NCBI GenBank assembly: GCA_036380925.1
Contig: DASVDW010000023.1
Location: 1-26,995 of the forward strand
Length of the DNA: 26,995 bases
From: JAICLV01 sp036380925
GTDB taxonomy: Bacteria > Actinomycetota > Actinomycetes > Acidothermales > Acidothermaceae
Reading direction: 5' to 3'
Part shown: piece by piece, positions 1 to 7,313 of the stretch
Layout: each line of letters opens with the position of its first letter
Numbering within the stretch: position 1 is the first letter of the stretch
Program-made: the position numbers and the translations under genes
The notes under the pieces: model-generated
The model's database searches: none
Told to the model about the DNA's origin: nothing
Seen by the model: only the letters and a program-made list of their open reading frames with translations

Positions 1-39
1 TATCGCGTGCGGCCCGACACAGGTGCGTGACAGAAACCG

Positions 40-69
40 TTGACGAGAGTTGTTTCGAAAGACTACGTT
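40..69 (+). promoter_or_regulatory. Promoter of the arsR-MFS operon
   Basis: A -35 box TTGACG at 40-45 and a -10 box TACGTT at 64-69 are separated by 18 bp. The -10 box ends 6 nt before the ATG at 76, so the transcript probably begins at or beside the start codon (leaderless). This also argues that the TTG at 40, which is in frame with the gene, is promoter rather than a start codon. Inferred from sequence only. Confidence 0.6.
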
Positions 70-75
70 CGAAAC
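52..75. promoter_or_regulatory. Perfect inverted repeat, probable ArsR operator
   Basis: GTTTCGAA (52-59) and TTCGAAAC (68-75) are perfect reverse complements with an 8-bp spacer, ending right at the ATG at 76. The dyad covers the -10 box of the predicted promoter. A dimeric winged-helix repressor bound here would block transcription of its own operon. Autoregulation is inferred from position and symmetry. Confidence 0.6.
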
Positions 76-678
76 ATGTCTTTCGAGGATCGAAGCGTCA
101 CCGACCCCCGCGGCCTGCGCGCGCTCGCCCACCCCACCCGGCTGGCCCTGCTCGAGCTGCTCGCGTACGAGGGTCCGCTCACCGCCACCGAGGCGGGTGA
201 GCGGCTGGGCGAAAGCCCGTCGTCCTGCTCTTTTCACCTGCGCCAACTCGCCAAGCACGGCTATATCGAAGAGGCGGGCGGCGCGAGCGGCCGGCAACGC
301 CCGTGGCGGGTGGTGCGGGGCGCCGATTACGCCGCCAGCGAGTCCGATCCGGAGACCGCGCTGGCCGGCGCGGCGTTGGCGAAGGTGGTCGAGGCCACCC
401 GGCAACGGCGCCTTGAAGAGTGGCACGCCAACGCGCGCAACTACCCCAAGGAATGGCAAGACGCCTCGTTCGGCAGCTACCGGCCCACCTTTCTCACCGC
501 CGCGGAGTTGAAAGCCATGGGGGAGGCGATCGACAAGCTGTTCGAGCCATATCGCGGCCGGATGACCGGCGACGCGCCGCGCCCGAAGGACGGACTTCCG
601 GTCGCGCTCATCATGCACGGCTTTCCGGTCGCCCCACCGCCCAAGCAGCCGCCGAGGTCGAGGAAAACCGCGAAATGA
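76..678 (+). CDS. ArsR-type winged-helix transcriptional regulator
   Basis: A 200-residue regulator. Residues about 10-75 form an ArsR-like (HTH_20) winged helix, opening with RALAHPTRLALLELL and continuing through a recognition-helix segment SPSSCSFHLRQLAKHGYI. The C-terminal half is charged, ends in a basic tail, and shows no obvious metal-binding cysteine cluster, so the signal is more likely a small molecule than a metal. The stop overlaps the MFS start by 4 bp (ATGA at 675-678), so the two genes are translationally coupled and the regulator probably controls the exporter. The ATG at 76 is preferred over the TTG at 40 because that TTG lies in a good -35 box. A close dyad sits directly upstream. 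The family assignment is firm; the ligand is unknown. Confidence 0.85.
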   Translation: MSFEDRSVTDPRGLRALAHPTRLALLELLAYEGPLTATEAGERLGESPSSCSFHLRQLAKHGYIEEAGGASGRQRPWRVVRGADYAASESDPETALAGAALAKVVEATRQRRLEEWHANARNYPKEWQDASFGSYRPTFLTAAELKAMGEAIDKLFEPYRGRMTGDAPRPKDGLPVALIMHGFPVAPPPKQPPRSRKTAK

Positions 679-1925
679 AAGAGATTCTGCGCCAGCCAGA
701 CGTGCGGCGGCTGTTGCTCGCGACGGCGCTGTCGACGCTTGGCGATCAAGCGCTCTGGCTGGCTCTCGGCATCTGGGTCAAGACGCTGACCGGGAGCAAC
801 GCCGCCGCCGGCATGGTCTTCTTCGCCTTCACCTTGCCGTCACTGTTCGGGCCGCTGTCGGGCTACGTGGTCGATCGCAGTCGCAAGCGAAGTGTGCTGC
901 GCATCGCGAACGCGGCCACGTTGTTGCTCGTTTGCGGCCTGTTCTTGGTGAGCGACAGGCACGCGGTGTGGCTCATCTACCTGGTCGTGTTGGGGCAAGG
1001 CGCGGCCTACACGTTTCTTGGCTCGGCGTCGTCCGCGCTGCTGCGCGCGCTGTTGCCCGACGAACAACTGGCCGCGGCCAACGGCGTCCGGCAGACCGGG
1101 AACGAGTTGATGCGCCTGCTGTCGCCGCTCGCCGGCGCGGGGTTGTTCAGCCTGGTCGGCCCGCGCGCGGTCATCGCGTTTCAGCTTGGCGCGTATGCGG
1201 TGGCCGCGGTTCTGCTGTTGCGGTTGCGGACGGCGGGCGACGTCGTCGTCCGCGAGCGGTTGCGCTGGCACGCCGAGGTGGCGGCGGGCGTGCGGCACGT
1301 GTGGACGACGTTGCCGTTGCGCCAGCTGGTCGGCTCGATCGGGGTCGTGCTGCTGGTGGTGGGATTCCTGGAGACCATTAGCTTCGCGTTGGTCACCGAA
1401 GGCCTGCACCGCAGCGCGTCGTACGTCGGCGTGGTCTTCATGGCGCAGGGCTTGGCCGCCGTGCCAGGAGGTCTCACCGCGGGCGCCGCGGTGCGCCGGC
1501 TCGGCGAGTTGCGCGCGGCCGGCCTCGGCATGTCGCTCATCGCCGCCGGCAGCGCGGTGTGCATCGAACCGCGAACGCCGGTGGTCGTGCTGGGGGTCGC
1601 GCTCTTGGGCTTCGGGGTGCCCTGGGTGGTGGTCGCGCTGTTCACCGCCGTCCAAAAGTGGACGCCAGCTGACTTGCAGGGCCGGGTCTATTCGGCGTCC
1701 GACACGCTGATCTCGACCCCGCAGACCATTTCGATCGCGCTCGGCGCCGGCCTGTCGGCGATCGTCGACTACCGCGTGCTGCTCGCCGTCATCGGCGTCG
1801 TGGTCGCCGTTTGCGCGACTTACCTGGCCACCCGCCGGCGGGTCGAGCCGGGAGCCGCCGTCGCCCCCGCACCGCCCGCGCCGCCCGCGCCGCCGCCGGG
1901 CCAACTCGCCGCGCCCGCGCACTAG
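675..1925 (+). CDS. MFS transporter, macrolide-efflux-like
   Basis: A 416-residue polytopic inner-membrane protein of the major facilitator superfamily with about 12 predicted helices. The N-terminus (LLLATALSTLGDQALWLALG) and the loop after helix 2 (GYVVDRSRKRSVL, the motif A region) resemble the MFS_3 / macrolide efflux branch. It probably exports a drug or toxic metabolite by proton antiport. The ATG at 675 overlaps the arsR stop by 4 bp, which fixes the start; longer upstream reading in this frame runs across the regulator and is not real. The last 30 residues are an Ala/Pro-rich cytoplasmic tail (APAPPAPPAPPPG) of low complexity. The substrate cannot be read from sequence. Confidence 0.85.
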   Translation: MKEILRQPDVRRLLLATALSTLGDQALWLALGIWVKTLTGSNAAAGMVFFAFTLPSLFGPLSGYVVDRSRKRSVLRIANAATLLLVCGLFLVSDRHAVWLIYLVVLGQGAAYTFLGSASSALLRALLPDEQLAAANGVRQTGNELMRLLSPLAGAGLFSLVGPRAVIAFQLGAYAVAAVLLLRLRTAGDVVVRERLRWHAEVAAGVRHVWTTLPLRQLVGSIGVVLLVVGFLETISFALVTEGLHRSASYVGVVFMAQGLAAVPGGLTAGAAVRRLGELRAAGLGMSLIAAGSAVCIEPRTPVVVLGVALLGFGVPWVVVALFTAVQKWTPADLQGRVYSASDTLISTPQTISIALGAGLSAIVDYRVLLAVIGVVVAVCATYLATRRRVEPGAAVAPAPPAPPAPPPGQLAAPAH

Positions 1926-1928
1926 GCT
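1923..1928 (+). promoter_or_regulatory. Putative -10 box of cbs (leaderless)
   Basis: TAGGCT ends 7 nt before the GTG at 1936, and it overlaps the MFS stop codon. There is no Shine-Dalgarno sequence in the 10-bp gap and no convincing -35 box. The arrangement suits a leaderless transcript starting at the GTG, although read-through from the MFS gene is also possible. Confidence 0.4.
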
Positions 1929-1935
1929 CGCCATC

Positions 1936-3300
1936 GTGGACGTTCATGAGAATCTGCTCGACCTGATCGGCGACACCCCGCTGGTGCGGCTCTCACGGGT
2001 GGCGCCGCCCGAGGGAGCCCAGCTGCTCGCGAAGGTCGAGTACCTCAACCCGGGCGGCTCGGTGAAGGACCGCATCGCGGTGCGCATGGTCGAGACCGCC
2101 GAGCGCAGTGGCGCCTTGAAGCCGGGCGGCACGATTGTCGAGCCGACGTCCGGCAACACCGGTGTCGGCTTGGCGATCGTCGCGGCGCTCAAGGGATATC
2201 GGTGCGTCTTTGTCATGCCCGACAAGATGAGCGCCGAGAAAATCAACGTGCTCAAGGCGTACGGCGCCGAGGTGGTGGTGTGCCCGACAGCGGTCCCGCC
2301 GGAGCATCCCGACTCCTACTACTCGGTTTCCGACCGGCTCGCGCGCGAGATCGAAGGCGCGTGGAAACCCGACCAATACAGCAACGCGGACAACCCGCGC
2401 TCGCACTACGAGACGACCGGCCCGGAGCTGTGGAGGCAGACCGACGGGCGCATCAGTTGCTTCGTCGCGGGCATCGGCACCGGCGGGACGATCAGCGGCA
2501 CCGGCAAGTACTTGAAGGAGATCTCGAACGGGCACGTGCGGGTCGTGGGCGCCGACCCCGAAGGCTCGGTGTACTCGGGCGGCAGTGGTCGCCCGTACCT
2601 CGTTGAAGGCGTCGGCGAGGATTTCTGGCCGACCACCTATGACCGGTCCATCTGCGACCTCGTCGTTCCCGTTTCCGACAAGGACTCCTTCTTGATGACG
2701 CGCCGCCTCGCGCGTGAGGAGGGCCTGCTCGTCGGTGGTTCGAGCGGCATGGCGGTGGTCGCCGCCGTCGCGATGGCAAAGCAGATGACGCAGGACGACG
2801 TGGTCGTCGTCCTGCTGCCGGATTCCGGTCGTGGCTACCTGTCGAAGATTTTCAACGACGAGTGGATGGCCGACTACGGATTCATCGGCGCGCAGCACGA
2901 CATCACGGTGGCCGATGTGCTGAAGCGCAAGGGAACCCGGTTGCCGCAGATGGTGCATCTGCATCCGACCGAGACCGTGCGTGAGGCGATCGATGTGCTG
3001 CGCGAGTACGGGGTCTCGCAGGTGCCGGTGGTTCGCGCTGAGCCGCCGGTGATGACCGCCGAGGTGGTCGGGTCGGTCGTCGAACGCGACCTGCTCGACG
3101 CGCTGTTCGCCGGCGAGGCGGCGCTGTCGGACGCGTTGGAGAAGCACATGTCGGCCCCGCTGCCGATGATCGGTGGAGGAGAGCCGGTCGACGCCGCGAT
3201 GATCGCGCTGCAGAAGGCCGGCGCCGCCGTGGTGGTCGTCGACGGCAAGCCGACGGGCGTGCTCACTCGCCAAGATCTGCTGGGCTTCCTGGCCCGTTAG
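1936..3300 (+). CDS. cbs: Cystathionine beta-synthase
   Basis: A 454-residue cytosolic PLP enzyme that condenses serine with homocysteine to cystathionine, the first step of reverse transsulfuration. Residues 1 to about 320 are a fold-type II PLP domain: the catalytic lysine is K44 in GGSVKDR, TSGNTG at 71-76 binds the substrate carboxylate, and GTGGTI at 181-186 holds the cofactor phosphate. Residues about 330-454 are a pair of CBS domains (HPTETVREAIDVLREYGVSQ, then GKPTGVLTRQDLLGFL), usually an energy or ligand sensor. The N-terminal heme domain of animal enzymes is absent. O-acetylserine sulfhydrylases are shorter and lack the CBS pair, which supports Cbs. metB lies 2 kb downstream, as in mycobacteria (Rv1077/Rv1079). 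Confidence 0.92.
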   Translation: MDVHENLLDLIGDTPLVRLSRVAPPEGAQLLAKVEYLNPGGSVKDRIAVRMVETAERSGALKPGGTIVEPTSGNTGVGLAIVAALKGYRCVFVMPDKMSAEKINVLKAYGAEVVVCPTAVPPEHPDSYYSVSDRLAREIEGAWKPDQYSNADNPRSHYETTGPELWRQTDGRISCFVAGIGTGGTISGTGKYLKEISNGHVRVVGADPEGSVYSGGSGRPYLVEGVGEDFWPTTYDRSICDLVVPVSDKDSFLMTRRLAREEGLLVGGSSGMAVVAAVAMAKQMTQDDVVVVLLPDSGRGYLSKIFNDEWMADYGFIGAQHDITVADVLKRKGTRLPQMVHLHPTETVREAIDVLREYGVSQVPVVRAEPPVMTAEVVGSVVERDLLDALFAGEAALSDALEKHMSAPLPMIGGGEPVDAAMIALQKAGAAVVVVDGKPTGVLTRQDLLGFLAR

Positions 3301-3303
3301 CGG

Positions 3304-3960
3304 TCAACCTGCGGAGTCGTCGAGAAGCTGAGGCGTGAGCATTGCGATCAGCCAGCGCTGCCACTCCTCGTCCGTCCAGCCGAGAATCTCCGTCGCGAGT
3401 ACGTAGTTGTCACTGTGGACCAGCATGAAGAACGCGTCGGTCGCCCGATCGAGCGTCTCGCTTGAAGAACGCGGCGTCCCTTCGAGGGCGAGTTCGACCA
3501 ACGCCCGGTGGGTCGCCCGCCGCCGCCGGTGGTCCTCGCGGATGAGCGCGCGCACCTGCGGATCGGTGGCCGCCGCGTCGCGCATCACCTCTTTCAGCGG
3601 CGCGGTTCGCGCCGCCACCTGCGCTGCCTGCCGCACGACCGACTCGATTCGCCGCCGCGCGCTGCGCTGGCGGCGCGCGGCGGCCACCCAGTCGCGGTCG
3701 AGGAGCGCGACCGCCGCGGCGTCGCCGACGATCGTGGTGTCGAGCGCCCGGGCGAGGACCGCCTGCTTGGTGCCGAACGCCTGGTAGACCGTCGCGGGGG
3801 CGACGCCAGCCTCCCGCGCGATCGCCTCGACCGTTGTCGCCAGGTAGCCGTTCTTGAGGAACAGCCGCAGGGCCGCTTCGGCCACGCGCGCCCTCGTGCG
3901 GTGCGCGCGCTCTTCGCGCCGGCGGCCGGCCTCGGTCTTGCCCTTGACGGGATCGGACAT
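3304..3960 (-). CDS. TetR-family transcriptional regulator
   Basis: A 218-residue regulator. Residues 18-75 are a TetR_N helix-turn-helix (RARVAEAALRLFLKNGYLATTVEAIAREAGVAPATVYQAFGTKQ with AGVAPATVYQAF as the recognition turn). The rest is an all-helical ligand and dimerisation domain rich in Arg, Ala and Thr. It is transcribed away from the cupin gene; the 73-bp gap contains a palindromic operator (3976-3987) lying inside this gene's own -35/-10 spacer, so autorepression and joint control of the cupin gene are likely. A TACTCT -10 box lies 7 nt before the ATG, suggesting a leaderless mRNA. The stop is only 3 bp from the cbs stop (convergent), with no terminator between. Ligand unknown. Confidence 0.88.
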   Translation of the reverse strand: MSDPVKGKTEAGRRREERAHRTRARVAEAALRLFLKNGYLATTVEAIAREAGVAPATVYQAFGTKQAVLARALDTTIVGDAAAVALLDRDWVAAARRQRSARRRIESVVRQAAQVAARTAPLKEVMRDAAATDPQVRALIREDHRRRRATHRALVELALEGTPRSSSETLDRATDAFFMLVHSDNYVLATEILGWTDEEWQRWLIAMLTPQLLDDSAG

Positions 3961-3967
3961 CGACGTC

Positions 3968-4002
3968 AGAGTAACACTCTATAGAGTATGACTCTATTAA
4001 GT
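3968..4002. promoter_or_regulatory. TetR operator/promoter region between tetR and cupin gene
   Basis: A perfect 12-bp palindrome ACTCTATAGAGT lies at 3976-3987, extending with matching AGT and ACT ends to 3970-3993. A degenerate second copy, ACTCTATTAAGT, lies at 3991-4002, 15 bp further on. On the minus strand, TACTCT (3973-3968) is a -10 box for tetR, and the palindrome occupies its 17-bp spacer. The site is placed to control both divergent genes. Confidence 0.65.
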
Positions 4003-4033
4003 CTGAGGAACGCGCCAGCGGAAGGAGCGTCCG

Positions 4034-4375
4034 ATGCCCGATGACCCCACCTGCACCGACCCTGACAAGTACCAGGTGGTGTTCGAAAACGAGCAGGTGC
4101 GCGTGCTCGAGTACGTCGACCATCCTGGCGACCGCACCAGCTTGCACGAGCACCCTGACAGCGTGATGTGCACGTTGAGCAGCTTCCGCAGGCGTCTGTA
4201 CAACGCTGATGGCGACGCTCGCGACGTCGAATTCGCGGCCGGCGCCACCGGATGGCTTCCGGCGCAACGGCACGCTGGACACAACATCGGCGACTCCGAC
4301 ACGCACGTCATCTTTGTCGAACTCAAGAGGTCGACGCTCGCGAACCCTGCCGATCTGGGGCCGGTTGTCGGCTGA
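4034..4375 (+). CDS. Small cupin-domain protein
   Basis: A 113-residue single-domain cupin. The metal-binding signature is visible: HEHP with H38 and H40, and a second-motif H80 or H83 in RHAGHNIG. The overall pattern is a short beta-barrel (VRVLEYVDHPGDRTSLHEHPDSV ... GATGWLPAQRHAGHNIGDSDTHVIFVELK). A strong Shine-Dalgarno GGAAGGAG at 4019-4026 precedes the ATG by 7 nt. It is divergent from the TetR gene and shares its operator region, so it is probably the regulator's main target. Cupins of this size range from metal-dependent dioxygenases to simple binding proteins, so no reaction is assigned. Confidence 0.8.
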   Translation: MPDDPTCTDPDKYQVVFENEQVRVLEYVDHPGDRTSLHEHPDSVMCTLSSFRRRLYNADGDARDVEFAAGATGWLPAQRHAGHNIGDSDTHVIFVELKRSTLANPADLGPVVG

Positions 4376-4385
4376 CGCCAGGTGA

Positions 4386-4558
4386 TCAAGCGGTCTTGAG
4401 GCCGACCGGGCAGGACACGCCGGTGCCGCCCAGGCCGCAGTAGCCGTTCGGCACCTTGTGCAGGCATTGCTGGTGGTACTCCCCTGGGTCGGGTCGTGCG
4501 ACTCCCAGGAGACCTTCAATCGTTCGGCATAACTAATGGTCTTAGGGTCGAACACCGG
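4386..4558 (-). pseudogene. msrA: Remnant of peptide methionine sulfoxide reductase A
   Basis: Two pieces of MsrA are readable on the minus strand. From 4558 down to about 4481 the translation is PVFDPKTISYAERLKVSWES followed by HDPTQG, matching the MsrA segment VFDP..ISY..LL..FWE.HDPTQG. From 4481 to the stop at 4386-4388, in another frame, it reads EYHQQCLHKVPNGYCGLGG followed by TGVSCPVGLKTA, the MsrA C-terminus with its recycling cysteines. The residues normally lying between HDPTQG and EYHQQ are missing, and the join, within GGGG at 4481-4484, shifts frame. The N-terminal half with the catalytic GCFWG motif is absent; the next gene's stop lies just 19 bp away. It is a dead fragment with an internal deletion and cannot make a working enzyme. 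Confidence 0.85.
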
Positions 4559-4576
4559 CGAGATCGCAAAGGACCG

Positions 4577-5329
4577 CTAGCGCAGCGGCTCGCCTCCTGG
4601 CGAACCATTCTGCGGCTTCGAACGTCGTCCCGTCGCCGCGGAGCTGAGCACCGCGGAGTTCGGAAAGTTGATCGGGCCTTCGGTGGTCTGCAACGTCGTG
4701 AACATGAGGGTGATGCCGGTGACCTCGCCGTCGTACTGACCGCCCATGCCGCCGGAGCGGAAGGTGATGTAGTCGCCGACGACGAACGGACGCGAGATCA
4801 ACAACACGATGCCGGCGAACGCGTTGCCCAACGACTGCTGGGCGGCCAGCCCGATGACGACCGACGTGATCGCGCCCGACAACAGCACGCTTTGCACCCG
4901 GACGGCGAGCAGCCCGAGGATCACCACGAAGACGACGAGGTAGCCGACGATCTGGATCACAACGCGCAGCGAGTTCGCCGCGGCCGGGCTGCCGCGAAGT
5001 CGGGCCAGCCGGGCGATCTCGTTGGCGATCAGTCGCACCATCGCCACGCCGAACAGGAAGCAAAGGACGATCGCGATCCAGCTGCCGAAGCGGTGCGAGT
5101 CGTAGGGCTGCGTGGTCGTCAGCCCGTTCGAACTTGTCACCGAGTGCGTCGCATGGACACCGCCGAGCGCCACCGTCACCGCAGCCGCCACCACAAACAA
5201 AACCGCGGTCGCGATCGCGCGGCGAAACTTCGGCCGAACGATGAGCTCCTTCGCCTCCGACAGGGCGGCGGCGGTCGTCGGCCGAAGGGTCGTCGCCACG
5301 ACCTCGACCGGTTTGCGGTGCCACTGCAC
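4577..5329 (-). CDS. Small MscS-family mechanosensitive ion channel
   Basis: A 250-residue membrane protein. Three hydrophobic helices lie at about 38-57, 82-101 and 122-143, followed by the MscS pore helix and signature at 145-190 (ITSVVIGLAAQQSLGNAFAG, LLISRPFVVGDYITF). A short beta domain follows, with EVTGITLMFTTLQTTEGPINFPNSAVL. The protein then ends in a 20-residue polar tail, so the alpha/beta C-terminal cage of E. coli MscS (286 aa) is largely missing. It likely releases solutes during hypo-osmotic shock. The GTG at 5329 is chosen because AGGAAGGAG lies 8 nt upstream (5338-5346); the reading frame stays open much further but runs antisense to metB. Divergent from metB. Confidence 0.82.
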   Translation of the reverse strand: MQWHRKPVEVVATTLRPTTAAALSEAKELIVRPKFRRAIATAVLFVVAAAVTVALGGVHATHSVTSSNGLTTTQPYDSHRFGSWIAIVLCFLFGVAMVRLIANEIARLARLRGSPAAANSLRVVIQIVGYLVVFVVILGLLAVRVQSVLLSGAITSVVIGLAAQQSLGNAFAGIVLLISRPFVVGDYITFRSGGMGGQYDGEVTGITLMFTTLQTTEGPINFPNSAVLSSAATGRRSKPQNGSPGGEPLR

Positions 5330-5409
5330 GAGAAGCGCTCCTTCCTCTCTGGGCAGAAAACTATCGGCTGCGAGCCGCACACCGGGGGATGCGCCCCACG
5401 TCGAGGGGA

Positions 5410-5415
5410 TAGCGT
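5410..5415 (+). promoter_or_regulatory. Putative -10 box of metB (leaderless)
   Basis: TAGCGT ends 7 nt before the ATG at 5423. No Shine-Dalgarno sequence is close enough to the start, and no clear -35 box was found. The spacing matches the other apparently leaderless genes in this window. Confidence 0.35.
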
Positions 5416-5422
5416 CGGCACT

Positions 5423-6589
5423 ATGGCCGATCACCCGCGAGCGGACGCGTCGTCCGCCTTTGAAACCGCCGCGATCCATGCCGGGCAGGCGTCTGACCCA
5501 GGCACCGGCGCGGTGGTGCCCCCCATCTACCAGGTCTCCACCTTCCACCAGGACGCCGTGGGCCATCCGCGCGGCGGCTGGGAATACAGTCGCTCCGGCA
5601 ATCCCACCCGAGCGGCCCTGGAGCAGTGCCTGGCCGCGTTGGAGCAGGGCAGCCGCGGTCTCGCGTTCGCCAGCGGGCTCGCCGCCGAAGACTGCGTCGT
5701 CCGCGCCGTCTGCGCTCCTGGCGACCACATCGTCTTCCCGAACGACGCGTACGGCGGCACGTACCGGCTGATCGCGCGGGTCTTCAAGCGCTGGGGCGTC
5801 GAGCACACCGCCGTCGACCTCGCCGATCTCGACGCGGTGCGCGCAGCCATGCGTGCCAACACCAAGCTGGTGTGGTGCGAGACGCCGAGCAACCCGCTGC
5901 TCGGCATCGCCGACATCTCCGCCCTCGCCGGCATAGCGCACGACGGCGGCGCGCGGCTCGTCGTCGACAACACCTTCGCCTCGCCGTACCTGCAACAGCC
6001 GCTGACGCTCGGCACCGACGTCGTCGTGCACTCAACCACGAAATACCTCGGCGGTCACTCCGACGTCGTGGGTGGCGCCCTCGTTTGTCTGGACGACGAA
6101 TTGGCGGACGGCCTGGCGTTCCATCAAAACTCGGTGGGCGCGGTGGCTGGGCCGTTTGACGCCTGGCTCGTGCTGCGTGGCGCGAAGACGCTGGCGGTGC
6201 GCATGGAGCGGCACTGCGCGAACGCACAACGCGTCGCCGAATTCCTTGAGGCGCACGACAAAGTCAGCAAGGTTCGCTATCCCGGTTTGCCGACGCATCC
6301 AGGGCACGAGATCGCCGCGAAGCAGATGCGTGACTACGGCGGCATGCTGTCGTTTCAGCTCGCCGGCGGCGAGCAAGCAGCGGTTGACGTGTGCAACCGA
6401 GCGCGGCTGTTCACCCTCGCCGAGTCGTTAGGCGGCGTCGAGTCGTTGATCGAGCACCCCGCACGGATGACCCACATGAGCGTCACCGGCAGCTCGCTTG
6501 AGGTACCGGGCGATTTGGTGCGGCTTTCCATCGGCATCGAGCACATCGACGATCTCATCGCCGACTTGGAACAAGCGCTTGCATCGTGA
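5423..6589 (+). CDS. metB: Cystathionine gamma-synthase / gamma-lyase
   Basis: A 388-residue cytosolic enzyme of the Cys/Met-metabolism PLP family (fold type I). The PLP lysine is K207 in HSTTKYLGGHSD. The cofactor-binding aspartate is D182 in VVDNTFASPYLQQP, and EYSRSGNPTR near residues 54-63 is the usual N-terminal substrate-loop motif. Length and motifs fit MetB/CGL (about 380-390 aa). Together with Cbs it completes transsulfuration between homocysteine and cysteine; actinobacterial members often do both synthase and lyase reactions, and sequence alone does not settle the direction. The last 35 bp overlap the convergent DUF72 gene. Synteny with cbs and greA resembles Rv1079. Confidence 0.9.
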   Translation: MADHPRADASSAFETAAIHAGQASDPGTGAVVPPIYQVSTFHQDAVGHPRGGWEYSRSGNPTRAALEQCLAALEQGSRGLAFASGLAAEDCVVRAVCAPGDHIVFPNDAYGGTYRLIARVFKRWGVEHTAVDLADLDAVRAAMRANTKLVWCETPSNPLLGIADISALAGIAHDGGARLVVDNTFASPYLQQPLTLGTDVVVHSTTKYLGGHSDVVGGALVCLDDELADGLAFHQNSVGAVAGPFDAWLVLRGAKTLAVRMERHCANAQRVAEFLEAHDKVSKVRYPGLPTHPGHEIAAKQMRDYGGMLSFQLAGGEQAAVDVCNRARLFTLAESLGGVESLIEHPARMTHMSVTGSSLEVPGDLVRLSIGIEHIDDLIADLEQALAS

Positions 6590-7286
6590 GGGCGTTGCGG
6601 ATCGCGGCGGCGCCCGGGTCGTTATTGAAGTACACGAAGACCTCGTCGGACGACGCCCAGGTCTCGTCGACTTGGCGCAACCAGCGGCGCAGCGTCGATT
6701 TCCCATAATCAGGAGGGAACTCTTCGCTGCCCTGGTGTAGCCGGAGGTAGCCCCACGTGGCGGTCCGCCACATCGGCGCCACCGGCTTGCCGAGCCGGTC
6801 CGACCAGGTCAGCGCCGCATGATGACGTTCGAGCACCTGACGAACTTCGTCGACCCACCACGTCTCATGGCGCGGTTCGACGGCGACCCGCGCGGTTCTC
6901 GGAAACTGGCGCAGGCAGTCGTCGAGCCGTTCGACGTCCACTTTCATGGTGGGTGGCAGCTGGACGAGGATCGGGCCGAGCCGGTCGCCAAGCCCGGTGC
7001 ACGCTTCGAGCAATCGCCGCACCGGCTCGGCGGGATCCTTCAGCCGTTTGACGTGGGTGAGAAACCGGCTGGCCTTGACCGCCATGGTGAAGCCGTCGGG
7101 CAGCAGCGTCGCCCACTTCTCAAAGGTCTCGCGCTTGGGCAGCCGGTAGAAGGCGTTGTCGCACTCGACGGTGTCGAACGACTCGGCGTACGCGGGCAGC
7201 CACTTGGTCTTGGCGAGGTCGTGCGGATAGAAGGCGTCACGCCAGTCGTCGTACTGCCAGCCGCAGGTGCCGATCCGCACAGCCAT
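6555..7286 (-). CDS. DUF72 (YecE-like) family protein
   Basis: A 243-residue protein with the DUF72 TIM-barrel pattern: an N-terminal VRIGTCGWQYDDWRDAFYP, then FDTVECDNAFYRLPKRETFEKWA, VKASRFLTHVKRLKDP, LGPILVQLPP, VAVEPRHETWW, and a C-terminal VFVYFNNDPGAAAIRNA. All the expected family segments are present and the length is typical, so it looks intact. The biochemical function of the family is not established. The 3' end overlaps metB by 35 bp in convergent orientation. There is no Shine-Dalgarno sequence; TATGCC lies 6 nt before the ATG. It is followed by a membrane-protein gene lying 27 bp upstream on the same strand. Confidence 0.85.
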   Translation of the reverse strand: MAVRIGTCGWQYDDWRDAFYPHDLAKTKWLPAYAESFDTVECDNAFYRLPKRETFEKWATLLPDGFTMAVKASRFLTHVKRLKDPAEPVRRLLEACTGLGDRLGPILVQLPPTMKVDVERLDDCLRQFPRTARVAVEPRHETWWVDEVRQVLERHHAALTWSDRLGKPVAPMWRTATWGYLRLHQGSEEFPPDYGKSTLRRWLRQVDETWASSDEVFVYFNNDPGAAAIRNALTMQALVPSRR

Positions 7287-7313
7287 GGCGTTGGCATACC
7301 CATCGCGCGCCGG

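Noticed and set aside
40..75. TTG at 40 as the start of the ArsR-type gene
   Set aside because: TTGACG there is a good -35 box, correctly spaced from TACGTT, and the added 12 residues precede the conserved domain and lie over the operator dyad.
420..674. Upstream extension of the first MFS gene
   Set aside because: It runs in another frame across the regulator gene; the ATG at 675 overlapping the stop codon gives the normal MFS N-terminus.
1993..3273. 426-residue minus-strand frame across cbs
   Set aside because: Shadow of cbs; no family resemblance and His/Arg-rich composition.
5330..6031. N-terminal extension of the MscS-type gene
   Set aside because: The region is antisense to metB and has no channel-like sequence; a strong ribosome-binding site precedes GTG 5329.
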